From assembly GCA_013202615.1 (NCBI GenBank), contig JABMRL010000210.1:1-8876 (forward strand): a DNA stretch of 8,876 nt, read 5' to 3'. The stretch comes from Dehalococcoidia bacterium. Lineage in GTDB: Bacteria; Chloroflexota; Dehalococcoidia; Dehalococcoidales; RBG-16-60-22. Positions 1 to 7,027 of the stretch are shown piece after piece. A program made the translations under genes and the position numbers. Within the stretch, counting starts at the first letter, position 1. Each line of letters begins with the position of its first letter. The notes beneath the pieces were generated by a model. The model searched no databases. It was not told the DNA's origin and saw nothing but the letters and a program-made list of their open reading frames with translations.

Positions 1-303
1 CATATCCAGCACCCGTGTCATTTTAATAATCCCGGCGTTGTTAACGAGTATAGCCACTCTTTGGTAGCTATCAAGCGTCTTACCAATGAGCATATTTACC
101 TCTTTGGCTTTGGAGACGTCGGCGACTACAGACAGCGCCTGATCTCCCTGTGCTTTAATCTCCCCGGCTACCTTGTCGGCTCTTTCCGGAACAACATCAT
201 TTACCACTACCGCGGCGCCTTCTCTCGCCAGGGTGGTAGCGATAGCCTGACCAATCCCCTGACCGGCACCGGTGACAATGGCTACCTGTCCTTTTAGTCT
301 CAT
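1..303 (-). CDS. Short-chain dehydrogenase/reductase (SDR), N-terminal part; gene runs off the left edge
   Basis: The first 101 residues of a classical SDR oxidoreductase are present and the C-terminal part lies outside the window. Seen: an ATG start at 303 preceded by a GGGAG ribosome binding site, the nucleotide-binding motif TGAGQGIG at residues 11-18, an acidic residue (Asp36) after the second beta strand that usually favours NAD over NADP, and the NNAG motif at residues 88-91 that stabilises the Rossmann core. The catalytic Ser-Tyr-Lys residues would lie beyond the edge, so activity cannot be judged. Members are about 250 residues and are soluble, reducing ketones or oxidising alcohols; the substrate cannot be read from this half. 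The gene starts 38 bp after comB on the same strand and is probably its operon partner. The family is very broad (FabG-like, sugar and hydroxyacid dehydrogenases), so no symbol is given. Confidence 0.93.
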   Translation of the reverse strand, partial: MRLKGQVAIVTGAGQGIGQAIATTLAREGAAVVVNDVVPERADKVAGEIKAQGDQALSVVADVSKAKEVNMLIGKTLDSYQRVAILVNNAGIIKMTRVLDM

Positions 304-341
304 CTCTATTCACTCCCTTTCATAATTTCACATAAGATGAG

Positions 342-1091
342 TCATATTATTATGCGCTTTCCATCAAAGTAAGGCACAATTTCATATTTGTCCACCTGGC
401 TGGCATATTCCAGGTCGGCGGCAAAGCCGATATCTTTAAGGTAACGACCGTGTTCGCTGGCGGCGAGAACGGCAAGCGGCTTTTCACGGTTCATCCTGGA
501 ATATTCGGCAGCTGATACGGCGGCGTCGCTGAGCTCGGGAAATATGCCGGACTCAGTAAATTCGGATTGCAGGCGCTGCGCCATCAATCCGGCGCAGTAA
601 AAGTCCTCCAGCGATGGTTGGCCATAGCGCCCCGCACAAACGAGGAGGATTCTTTTCAGTGCCTTGTTCGCCGCTGCTTTCGCAACGGCTGCGGACGCGG
701 CGGATAAGTTGACCAGCGCTGCGAGGTACACGGGCCTGGCGCTGCCTCTGAAAGCCTGGCGCAGGGCTGGCGTACCGTTGGTGGTTGAGAAGTAAATCAC
801 CCGGCCGGACATTTTGCTTGAGTCAAGATATTCCAGAGGGGAGTTCCCCAGGTGAAATCCGGGAATGCGCAGGCCTCTTCTTTCACCGCCAAGCAGGAAA
901 GAGATGTTATCTCCTGATTTCGCGCGGCGTCTGGCCTCGGCGGCTGTGATGCAGGGGCGGACCTCGCTGGCACCGTGCGCCAGTGCTGTAACTATGGTGG
1001 TGGTGGCGCGGAGGACGTCAATAACCACGCACAGTGCGTCTTCAAAACGAACTGGCAGCAACCGTGGCGTTGAGACAACATCTATTTTCAT
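342..1091 (-). CDS. comB: Probable 2-phosphosulfolactate phosphatase (ComB family)
   Basis: ComB proteins are Mg-dependent acid phosphatases that convert 2-phosphosulfolactate to sulfolactate, a step of coenzyme M synthesis in methanogens; homologues also occur in bacteria that make no coenzyme M, where the role is less certain. Seen, counting from the ATG at 1091 (249 residues, normal for the family): DVLRATTT at 25-32, GERRG at 69-73, GFHLGNSP at 78-85, STTNGT at 102-107, and a CAGRYG...SLEDFYCAG block at 152-168, all family hallmarks. An in-frame TTG at 1106 would add five residues, but homologues begin at the MKIDVV-like strand and neither start has a strong Shine-Dalgarno sequence, so I prefer the ATG. 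The gene is followed closely by an SDR gene and sits downstream of a TRAP operon on the same strand. The family call is firm; the physiological substrate is inferred. Confidence 0.88.
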   Translation of the reverse strand: MKIDVVSTPRLLPVRFEDALCVVIDVLRATTTIVTALAHGASEVRPCITAAEARRRAKSGDNISFLLGGERRGLRIPGFHLGNSPLEYLDSSKMSGRVIYFSTTNGTPALRQAFRGSARPVYLAALVNLSAASAAVAKAAANKALKRILLVCAGRYGQPSLEDFYCAGLMAQRLQSEFTESGIFPELSDAAVSAAEYSRMNREKPLAVLAASEHGRYLKDIGFAADLEYASQVDKYEIVPYFDGKRIII

Positions 1092-1134
1092 GCTCTGTAT
1101 TAACAATTGCGGTGAATCGGGCTGAACTTGTAAA

Positions 1135-1143
1135 AGTATAGCA
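1135..1143 (-). promoter_or_regulatory. Candidate extended -10 promoter for comB
   Basis: On the minus strand this reads TGCTATACT, an extended -10 (TGn plus TATACT, five of six matches to TATAAT), about 45 bp upstream of the preferred comB ATG. The hexamer 17 bp further upstream (TATACC) is a poor -35, which extended -10 promoters tolerate. Transcription would start near 1128 and give a leader of about 37 nt. It would separate comB and the SDR gene from the TRAP operon upstream. Motif evidence only. Confidence 0.4.
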
Positions 1144-1175
1144 CATAGCTGGCCTGGGGTATAAATAGCTTCGAA

Positions 1176-1254
1176 TTTTGGCTGTGCCGGCGCTCTCAGG
1201 TGAAATGGTAGCCCGGATATAGAGAGGCGGGCACAGCCAAAAGCCGGCCCGCCT
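1176..1254. repeat. Nested inverted repeats between dctM and comB; possible terminator region
   Basis: Two overlapping dyads are visible. The first has perfect 13-nt arms, TTTTGGCTGTGCC at 1176-1188 and its complement at 1230-1242, enclosing 41 nt whose ends (CGCTCTC and GAGAGGCG) can extend the stem imperfectly. The second has 8-nt arms, AGGCGGGC at 1225-1232 and its complement at 1247-1254. The arms share 1230-1232 and the structures interlock, so a transcript could form only one at a time. They lie 26-104 bp beyond the dctM stop codon, where a transcription end for the TRAP operon is expected. On the minus strand no clear U-run follows either stem; on the plus strand the second stem is followed by TCTTTTATTT, although no plus-strand gene leads into it. 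A terminator or transcript-stabilising role is inferred. Confidence 0.5.
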
Positions 1255-1279
1255 TCTTTTATTTATCTCTTCTATACGT

Positions 1280-2611
1280 TTAATCTATCATCAGCCCGGG
1301 TAGCCAGGTGACTAGCTGCGGGAAAAAGACCAGCAGCACCATAACAACCAGGACTATGAGAACGTAGGGGATGACACCCCGTATTATGTCCATCACCACT
1401 ACGCCCAGAGATGGGTCGGCCGCACCGCGGCAGATGTAAATCCCCATGGCGAATGGTGGCGTCATGAAGGAGGTCTGGAGGTTGACGCAGACCATGATGG
1501 CGGCCCAGATCGGGTGAAAACCCAGCACAGCGAAGATGGGGGTGATGATGGGCACCATGATGAAGAGGATGCCTATCCAGTCAATGAAGAAGCCGAGGAG
1601 GAAGACGGCGAACATGATGACGGCGAAGGCGCCCCACCTGCCTCCGGGCACGTTCAGAATGGCGTTGGTCACCACTTCCCCGCACCCGTAGCCGAGAAAG
1701 ACACCGACGAAGGCGAAGGACATGGTGCCGACGAGGAAGATGAACCCGGAGAGCTTCAGCATCGTCGTCAACACGTCTTTCAGGACGGTAAAATTGAAGC
1801 GACGGTAGCCTATTGTCAGTAGCATGGACATGAGGGCACCGGAAGCGGCAGCCTCGGTGGGCGTGGCAATGCCCAGGAAGATGACCCCGAGCACGGAGAA
1901 TATGAGGATGGCCGGCGGCACCAGTGAGCCAGCCAGTATCCCCGTCTTCTTCAAGAAGGGAACCGTTCTTTCTTCAACAGGCACTGGTGGCCCGATGTTC
2001 GGCTGAAGGAAGGCGCGGATGACAACGTAGCCGACATAACCGGCGGCAAGCATGAAGCCAGGGACAAAGGCGCCGAAGAACATCTGGCCGACCGATATTT
2101 CCGCCATCGGCCCGTAGACGACTATCATGACGCTGGGCGGGATAAGGATGCCCAGGATGCCCCCGGCGGTGCAGCAGCCGGCGGCGAAGCTCTTGCTGTA
2201 GCCCCGCTTTATCATCGAGGGCAGGGCAACCATCGTGAGCAGCGTGACCGAGGCGGTGATGACGCCAACGGTAGCCGCCATAACCGTACCCACCAGGATG
2301 GTGACCACCGCCAGCCCGCCGCGGAATCCTCCCAGCCAGAGGTAGAGGGCAGTATAGAGCTTCTCTATTATGCCCGAGCGTTCCAGCATCGCCCCCATGA
2401 AGATGAAGAGGGGCACCGCCAGCAGGACGCGGTTAACCATCAGCCGGTAGATGCGCAGGTAAAAAACGTCTCCTACACTCTCTCCCCAGAGAAAGATGCC
2501 GACGGCAATGCCAACGAACCCGATGACGTAGGCCAGGGGGAAGCCGGTCATCACCAGAACCAGGATGCCACCGAGCATGAGGATGGTAACCAGTTCAGGA
2601 CTAAGTTCCAT
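1280..2611 (-). CDS. dctM: TRAP transporter large permease subunit (DctM family)
   Basis: This is the 443-residue large membrane subunit of a tripartite ATP-independent periplasmic transporter. It carries the Na+-coupled elevator transport path for small organic acids and works with the DctQ small permease and the DctP binding protein. Seen: about a dozen hydrophobic segments, the family motif GGILGILIPPS at residues 150-160, the matching second-repeat signature GIATPTEAAASGA at 247-259, and QTSFMTPPF at 379-387. Length and ends are normal. The ATG at 2611 has a strong GGGGAGG site a few bases upstream, inside the dctQ coding region, and the gene overlaps the dctQ end by 11 bp, so translation is probably coupled. 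The subunit does not reveal the substrate. It is the last gene of the dctP-dctQ-dctM operon. Confidence 0.97.
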   Translation of the reverse strand: MELSPELVTILMLGGILVLVMTGFPLAYVIGFVGIAVGIFLWGESVGDVFYLRIYRLMVNRVLLAVPLFIFMGAMLERSGIIEKLYTALYLWLGGFRGGLAVVTILVGTVMAATVGVITASVTLLTMVALPSMIKRGYSKSFAAGCCTAGGILGILIPPSVMIVVYGPMAEISVGQMFFGAFVPGFMLAAGYVGYVVIRAFLQPNIGPPVPVEERTVPFLKKTGILAGSLVPPAILIFSVLGVIFLGIATPTEAAASGALMSMLLTIGYRRFNFTVLKDVLTTMLKLSGFIFLVGTMSFAFVGVFLGYGCGEVVTNAILNVPGGRWGAFAVIMFAVFLLGFFIDWIGILFIMVPIITPIFAVLGFHPIWAAIMVCVNLQTSFMTPPFAMGIYICRGAADPSLGVVVMDIIRGVIPYVLIVLVVMVLLVFFPQLVTWLPGLMID

Positions 2612-3113
2612 AGGCCCTCCCCTTTATGGTATGGTATACGTTGCGAGAGAGGTTGGCCAGACCCTGCATGAGCAGTAGCGTAAAGCCGAGGAAAATCATC
2701 GTCCGGAGCGGGTACCACGGGGGGTACCAGTAGCCCTCCACGCTTTTTTCCATGACGCCCCAGGACCACATCATCTTGTTAAAGGAGGCGAACACGACCA
2801 ATCCAATTACGGGGAGAAAGAAAATTAAGCCGCCGATAGTATCAGTGATGGCTCTGGCGCGCGGTGACATGTGGATGTAAAATACGTCCACCCGGACATG
2901 AGCGTGTTTGCTCTCCGTATAGGCATAGCCCCAGCAATACAGAGACATTCCGAGGGCCATGGCAACCTCGTAGCCCCATACCGTCGGAGAGTTAAAAACA
3001 TAGCGGGCAACAACGTCATAGACTACGACCAGTATTAATAGAAGCCCAAACCAGCGGGCAATGTTCCCTGCTCCCTCGCTGATGGTATCAACTGTCTTAA
3101 AAACTCTTCTCAT
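2601..3113 (-). CDS. dctQ: TRAP transporter small permease subunit (DctQ family)
   Basis: This is the 170-residue small membrane subunit that scaffolds the large TRAP permease and helps dock the binding protein. Seen: four hydrophobic segments at roughly residues 21-40, 47-66, 91-111 and 133-155, and the typical motif HVRVDVFY at 72-79 followed by SPRARA, which is characteristic of the DctQ family. Length is normal. The ATG at 3113 has only a weak purine-rich stretch upstream and lies about 25 nt beyond a strong hairpin that follows dctP. Its translation or mRNA level is therefore likely lower than that of dctP, as expected when binding protein must exceed permease. It overlaps dctM by 11 bp. 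Confidence 0.95.
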   Translation of the reverse strand: MRRVFKTVDTISEGAGNIARWFGLLLILVVVYDVVARYVFNSPTVWGYEVAMALGMSLYCWGYAYTESKHAHVRVDVFYIHMSPRARAITDTIGGLIFFLPVIGLVVFASFNKMMWSWGVMEKSVEGYWYPPWYPLRTMIFLGFTLLLMQGLANLSRNVYHTIKGRAYGT

Positions 3114-3138
3114 CGCTTTTCATTCTCGTTGATGCTAA

Positions 3139-3174
3139 AGTCCCCTGCTTCGGGTTTTCCCGAAGCAGGGGACT
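3139..3174 (-). promoter_or_regulatory. Perfect 16-bp hairpin between dctP and dctQ (differential expression or attenuator element)
   Basis: The arms AGTCCCCTGCTTCGGG at 3139-3154 and their exact complement at 3159-3174 flank a four-base loop (TTTT on the plus strand, AAAA in the operon transcript). The stem begins 8 nt after the dctP stop codon, and only TTTAGC follows it in the transcript, so it is a poor complete terminator. By analogy with stem-loops between binding-protein and permease genes in other transport operons, it probably protects the dctP message from 3' exonucleases or partly terminates transcription. The structure is directly visible; the function is inferred. Confidence 0.8.
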
Positions 3175-3182
3175 CTTGGCAA

Positions 3183-4343
<1,161 letters not shown>

Positions 4344-4584
4344 TAAGTTCTACCTCCTATACTGATTAAAATACAGCATTAAACGAAGTAATGGTTCTAA
4401 CTGAATTTAACCACCCCCTTTTTGTATATTTCTGCTCGATTCATTATTCACCAAAAAGCAAGCGTTGTAAAGCGCCACTTTAACTTATGAAGCTCAACCA
4501 CACTTAAATTCCAATTTTAGGCGTAATGTCGAATTTATGCTTATTGATTGAGCAGCTTTATATATTCTGAATAAGTTACTATAT
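4344..4584 (-). promoter_or_regulatory. Long AT-rich 5' leader of dctP with strong ribosome binding site
   Basis: If the promoter at 4585-4613 is used, the dctP transcript has an untranslated leader of about 235 nt, counted from near 4578. The only element I can read confidently is the ribosome binding site, AGGAGG ending 9 nt before the GTG. I find no gene, no convincing riboswitch and no strong hairpin; AAAGTGGCGCTTT can form only a short weak stem. The rest is AT-rich sequence without recognisable content. Confidence 0.45.
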
Positions 4585-4613
4585 AAAATAATATCAAAGA
4601 GCATAATTGTCAA
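4585..4613 (-). promoter_or_regulatory. Sigma70-type promoter for the dctPQM operon
   Basis: On the minus strand a perfect TTGACA (4613-4608) is followed by a 17-bp spacer and TATTTT (4590-4585, four of six matches). It sits in AT-rich DNA and points at dctP. Predicted transcription starts near 4578. Spacing and the consensus -35 make it a good candidate; the -10 is only moderate. Confidence 0.6.
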
Positions 4614-4638
4614 GAGCATATGGGTAGTATAGCCCTTT

Positions 4639-4692
4639 TTTTAAAAAATTTTGCCACATTCAGTAGCGGGTAGCCACGATGGTCGCCGGCTA
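4639..4692 (-). terminator. Weak candidate terminator after the small coiled-coil gene
   Basis: Downstream of the 4721-5044 gene, 4692-4671 on the minus strand can fold as TAGCCG and CGA pairing with TCG and TGGCTA around a CCA loop, with one bulged G and one G-U pair. A T-rich run (TTTTTT at about 4648-4643) follows, but about 22 nt after the stem, which is too far for a canonical intrinsic terminator. It is listed because it is the only structure between this gene and the dctP promoter. Confidence 0.25.
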
Positions 4693-4720
4693 ATGCTGAG
4701 TTGCAAGGATTTTTAATATA

Positions 4721-5044
4721 TCATTCATTTTTCCTATCGGATAGTTCAGCCTCCAGGGAGCTTATGGCAGCTTCAGCCTTTTCCAGTTCAACCTGTAAAT
4801 CACTATTTTCTGTTTCAAGCGTGGAAATCCGGGTTTGCTGCGAGGATATTAAAAATTCCTGGTTAGCCAATGTCTGCTCAAGGTCACAGTTAAATTGCAC
4901 CAGTCGAGACATCTCATCCTGCTGGCTGCTTAGTTTTACGGCGTAGCTTTCGAGCATGGGCGTATAGATAAAATAATTGGCTAAAAACGCCAGTACGCTA
5001 CTGGCTAACAAACAGGTTAATATAATCAGTACTATCTTTTTCAT
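4721..5044 (-). CDS. Small membrane-anchored coiled-coil protein, function unknown
   Basis: I do not recognise the family. The 107-residue protein has a Lys-Lys start, one hydrophobic segment at about residues 4-27 (a membrane anchor or uncleaved signal), and then a polar region predicted to be a coiled coil from about residue 33 to 103. Heptad positions are clear at the end: Ile73, Leu76, Asn80, Leu83, Leu87, Ala90, Ile94, Leu97 and Leu101 form an unbroken a/d series. The topology is probably N-in with the coiled coil outside. Cys11 is not in a convincing lipobox. The gene is credible because AGAGGAG lies 9 nt before its ATG and a good promoter lies 120-150 bp upstream. It is more AT-rich than its neighbours and lies between the divergent TRAP and 5-oxoprolinase operons, but nothing ties it to either. 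A self-associating envelope protein is as much as can be said. Confidence 0.72.
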   Translation of the reverse strand: MKKIVLIILTCLLASSVLAFLANYFIYTPMLESYAVKLSSQQDEMSRLVQFNCDLEQTLANQEFLISSQQTRISTLETENSDLQVELEKAEAAISSLEAELSDRKNE

Positions 5045-5094
5045 GGCTCACTTCTCCTCTAAAGGGCTGCCGTATTTTTGAGAGATATGGTGTT

Positions 5095-5109
5095 ATCTTG
5101 AATCAAGAT
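5095..5109. promoter_or_regulatory. Palindrome ATCTTGA-A-TCAAGAT in the leader of the coiled-coil gene
   Basis: A perfect 7-bp inverted repeat around one central base lies 51-65 bp upstream of the small gene's ATG and about 50 bp downstream of its predicted transcription start. It could be a dimeric repressor operator or a short 6-bp hairpin with an AAT loop. No regulator gene is visible in the window. The symmetry is seen directly; the function is inferred. Confidence 0.35.
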
Positions 5110-5166
5110 TGACGGGGACAGAAAGATCGTCTGATAACAGCGCTATTCGATACGGTCCGGGTTAAA

Positions 5167-5195
5167 ATTGTAAAACTTATAGGTTCGCAAGTCAA
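5167..5195 (-). promoter_or_regulatory. Sigma70-type promoter for the small coiled-coil gene
   Basis: On the minus strand TTGACT (5195-5190, five of six) is followed by a 17-bp spacer and TACAAT (5172-5167, five of six). Transcription would start near 5160, giving a leader of about 116 nt before the ATG at 5044. This is one of the better promoter matches in the window and supports the small gene being real. Confidence 0.62.
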
Positions 5196-5291
5196 CGAAA
5201 AGTACTTCCGCAGGGCAGCCTTCTTCTTGTAGGCCATGATGATTCTTTTCAAGATAAACAACAGCGACTTTTATCACATAATAAGGAACTG

Positions 5292-5314
5292 CATAGATAA
5301 AGCGGACATCTATG
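5292..5314. promoter_or_regulatory. Candidate operator: inverted repeat CATAGAT-N9-ATCTATG upstream of the DUF1445-pxp promoter
   Basis: A perfect 7-bp dyad with a 9-bp spacer ends 13 bp before the -35 hexamer of the plus-strand promoter. Its centre would be near -60 from the predicted start, the usual place for an activator of the LysR or similar type. No regulator is encoded in the window. A 7-bp dyad can arise by chance in a region this size, so the position is the main support. Confidence 0.35.
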
Positions 5315-5327
5315 GGCTATAATTGCT

Positions 5328-5356
5328 TTGAAATTGACAATCACAAGGCATATAAT
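5328..5356 (+). promoter_or_regulatory. Sigma70-type promoter for the DUF1445-pxpABC operon
   Basis: TTGAAA (5328-5333, five of six) is followed by a 17-bp spacer and a perfect TATAAT (5351-5356). Transcription would start near 5363, leaving a leader of about 78 nt before the ATG at 5441. It diverges from the promoter of the small coiled-coil gene, about 130 bp away. The rest of the 5045-5440 spacer holds no gene that I can support. Confidence 0.7.
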
Positions 5357-5440
5357 AATGACTACGCTAGCACTGTTCGATAAAAGAGAATGTTACTGCG
5401 AAGCGACATAAATAATTGATGGGTTTTAAGAGGTCTGACC

Positions 5441-6223
5441 ATGCCGAATAATATATCTCAGGAGACAAGGCAGCAAATCCGAGCCGGGAAATTGCTGAAG
5501 CCCACCTGTGGGCTGGCCCCCGGCTTCACTCAGGCTAACCTGGTGGTTCTACCCAGAGAATATGCTCTTGATTTCCTCATTTTCTGCCAGCGCAACCCCA
5601 AGCCCTGTCCTGTCCTGGAAGTGCTCGAACCCGGCAGCTGTGAGCCGGTCTTAACCGCACCCAAAGCTGATATCCGGACGGACATTGCTCTCTACCGGGT
5701 GTATCAGGGTGGTAAGTTCACCGCCGAAACCGAAGATATAAAAGAATACTGGAACAGCGAGCTGGTCTCTTTCCTGCTGGGATGCAGTTTCACTTTTGAA
5801 ACCGCCCTGATAAGGGCGGGCATTGAAATGCGCCACATTGATGAGGGGAAAAACGTGTCCATGTATATCACCAGCATAGCCACGACTCCTGCCGGAATGT
5901 TTCACGGGCCGCTGGTGGTGAGTATGCGTCCCATTCCCAGGGACAAGGTGGTGAAAGCGGTGCAGATTACCTCACGGTATCCCGGGGTGCACGGCGCTCC
6001 GGTCCATATCGGCGAGCCGGAGGAAATTGGCATTGTCGACCTGTCGAAGCCAGACTGGGGTGACCAAACTGTCTTTAAAGAAGACGAGGTACCCGTATTC
6101 TGGGCATGCGGCGTCACCCCTCAGGCAGTTGCGTTGGAATCAAAGCCAGCACAGATGATTACACACTCGCCGGGACATATGTTCATTACCGACATTTTAG
6201 ATGAGGACCTGGCGGTCCTGTAA
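5441..6223 (+). CDS. DUF1445/YcsI-family protein (putative hydro-lyase, D-glutamate cyclase family)
   Basis: This is a complete 260-residue member of the DUF1445 family, often named putative hydro-lyase and homologous to one half of eukaryotic D-glutamate cyclase, which interconverts D-glutamate and 5-oxo-D-proline. Bacterial function is poorly tested. Seen: GLAPGFTQANL near 24-34, FCQRNPKPCP at 48-57, GCSFTFE at 114-120, RHIDEGKNVSMY near 131-142, GPLVVSMRP at 156-164, QITSRYPGVHGAPVHIG at 175-191, FWACGVTPQ at 220-228 and ITHSPGHMFITD at 240-251. These are the conserved blocks in normal order, so the protein looks intact. No signal peptide; cytoplasmic. The ATG has AGAGG 7 nt upstream. It is the first gene of a plus-strand operon, 30 bp before pxpA, and this neighbourhood is a recurrent one for the family, supporting a role around 5-oxoproline. 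Confidence 0.93.
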   Translation: MPNNISQETRQQIRAGKLLKPTCGLAPGFTQANLVVLPREYALDFLIFCQRNPKPCPVLEVLEPGSCEPVLTAPKADIRTDIALYRVYQGGKFTAETEDIKEYWNSELVSFLLGCSFTFETALIRAGIEMRHIDEGKNVSMYITSIATTPAGMFHGPLVVSMRPIPRDKVVKAVQITSRYPGVHGAPVHIGEPEEIGIVDLSKPDWGDQTVFKEDEVPVFWACGVTPQAVALESKPAQMITHSPGHMFITDILDEDLAVL

Positions 6224-6240
6224 AGAATAAATATACAGTT

Positions 6241-6247
6241 CCGGAGG
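6241..6247 (+). promoter_or_regulatory. Shine-Dalgarno sequence that places the pxpA start
   Basis: CCGGAGG lies between the DUF1445 stop and the conserved pxpA N-terminus. The only in-frame codon at ordinary spacing that resembles an initiator is ACG at 6254, 6 nt after GGAGG. The first ATG in frame (6332) is 84 nt away and has no such site, so this element decides the start call. Confidence 0.7.
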
Positions 6248-6253
6248 CACAAA

Positions 6254-7018
6254 ACGGCTAGGACAATTGATTTCAACTGCGACCTTGGTGAGAGCTACGG
6301 CAGCTATAAGCTCGGTTTTGACGAGCAGCTAATGCCATATATTACCTCGGCCAATATCGCCTGTGGCTTCCATGCCGGCGACCCGATGTGGATGCAGAGA
6401 ACGGTTGGGCTGGCGGAAGAGGCTGGCGTGGCTATAGGCGCACATCCCGGTCTTCCCGACCTTATCGGCTTCGGGCGCAGGGAGATGAAAGTAACGCCGG
6501 AGGAAGCCAAAAATTACGTGAAGTATCAAATCGGGGCCCTTCAGGCTTTCACCGGGTCAAAACGATTGCAGCATGTAAAGCCGCATGGCGCCCTGTATAA
6601 TATGGGGGTGGCCAGCAAAGCAATCGCGAGGGCTATTGCCGAGGCGGTTGTTGAAGTTGACGATGGGATGATACTGGTTGGACTCTCCGGTTCGGTCTGG
6701 ATAGAAGCCGGCGAGGAGGTTGGCCTTAAAGTAGCCCGTGAAATTTTTGCCGACCGCGCCTTAAATCCGGACGGCACCCTGGTGTCAAGAAGTCAACCCG
6801 GGTCGGTTATTGAAGACCCGGAGCAGGTTATCGCGGCCAGCTTGAAAATGGTCCTGGAGCAGAAAGCCACCGCCATCGACGGCCGGGAAATCCCGGTTAA
6901 AGCCGACACCATATGTCTGCACGGGGATACGCCGGGCGCCGTCGAGCTGGCACGCAAGCTAAGGGAGAGGATGGAGGCGGCAGGGATTCAGGTTATACCA
7001 ATAAGCCAGTTTATCTGA
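6254..7018 (+). CDS. pxpA: 5-oxoprolinase subunit A (LamB/YcsF family), apparent ACG start
   Basis: PxpA is one of three subunits of the prokaryotic ATP-dependent 5-oxoprolinase, which opens 5-oxo-L-proline to L-glutamate in the cytoplasm. Counting from ACG at 6254 the product is 254 residues, the usual size. Seen: TIDFNCDLGESYGSY at 4-18, ITSANIACGFHAGDP at 30-44, GAHPG at 62-66, KPHGALYN at 109-116, FADRAL...DGTLVSR at 165-179 and CLHGDTPGA at 221-229. The NCDLGES block is nearly invariant and lies upstream of the first ATG (6332, residue 27), so a start there would remove essential sequence. The frame is open from 6224, but it has no ATG, GTG or TTG before 6332. ACG sits 6 nt after GGAGG, exactly where the ATG of homologues falls, so it is either a genuine non-canonical start or a T-to-C change or sequencing error. 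pxpB follows after 9 bp. Confidence 0.93.
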   Translation, partial: TARTIDFNCDLGESYGSYKLGFDEQLMPYITSANIACGFHAGDPMWMQRTVGLAEEAGVAIGAHPGLPDLIGFGRREMKVTPEEAKNYVKYQIGALQAFTGSKRLQHVKPHGALYNMGVASKAIARAIAEAVVEVDDGMILVGLSGSVWIEAGEEVGLKVAREIFADRALNPDGTLVSRSQPGSVIEDPEQVIAASLKMVLEQKATAIDGREIPVKADTICLHGDTPGAVELARKLRERMEAAGIQVIPISQFI

Positions 7019-7027
7019 TTTCCGGTC

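Noticed and set aside
1092..1106. TTG at 1106 as the comB start
   Set aside because: It adds five residues not typical of the family and has no better Shine-Dalgarno sequence; the ATG at 1091 matches the usual N-terminus.
1514..2006. Plus-strand frames rich in Asp/Glu/His opposite dctM
   Set aside because: Complement of hydrophobic codons in a conserved membrane protein; there is no independent support.
5334..5356. TTGACA at 5334-5339 as the -35 of the DUF1445 promoter
   Set aside because: The spacer to TATAAT would be only 11 bp; TTGAAA at 5328 gives the normal 17 bp.
6332..7018. ATG at 6332 as the pxpA start
   Set aside because: It would delete the near-invariant NCDLGES region and has no ribosome binding site.
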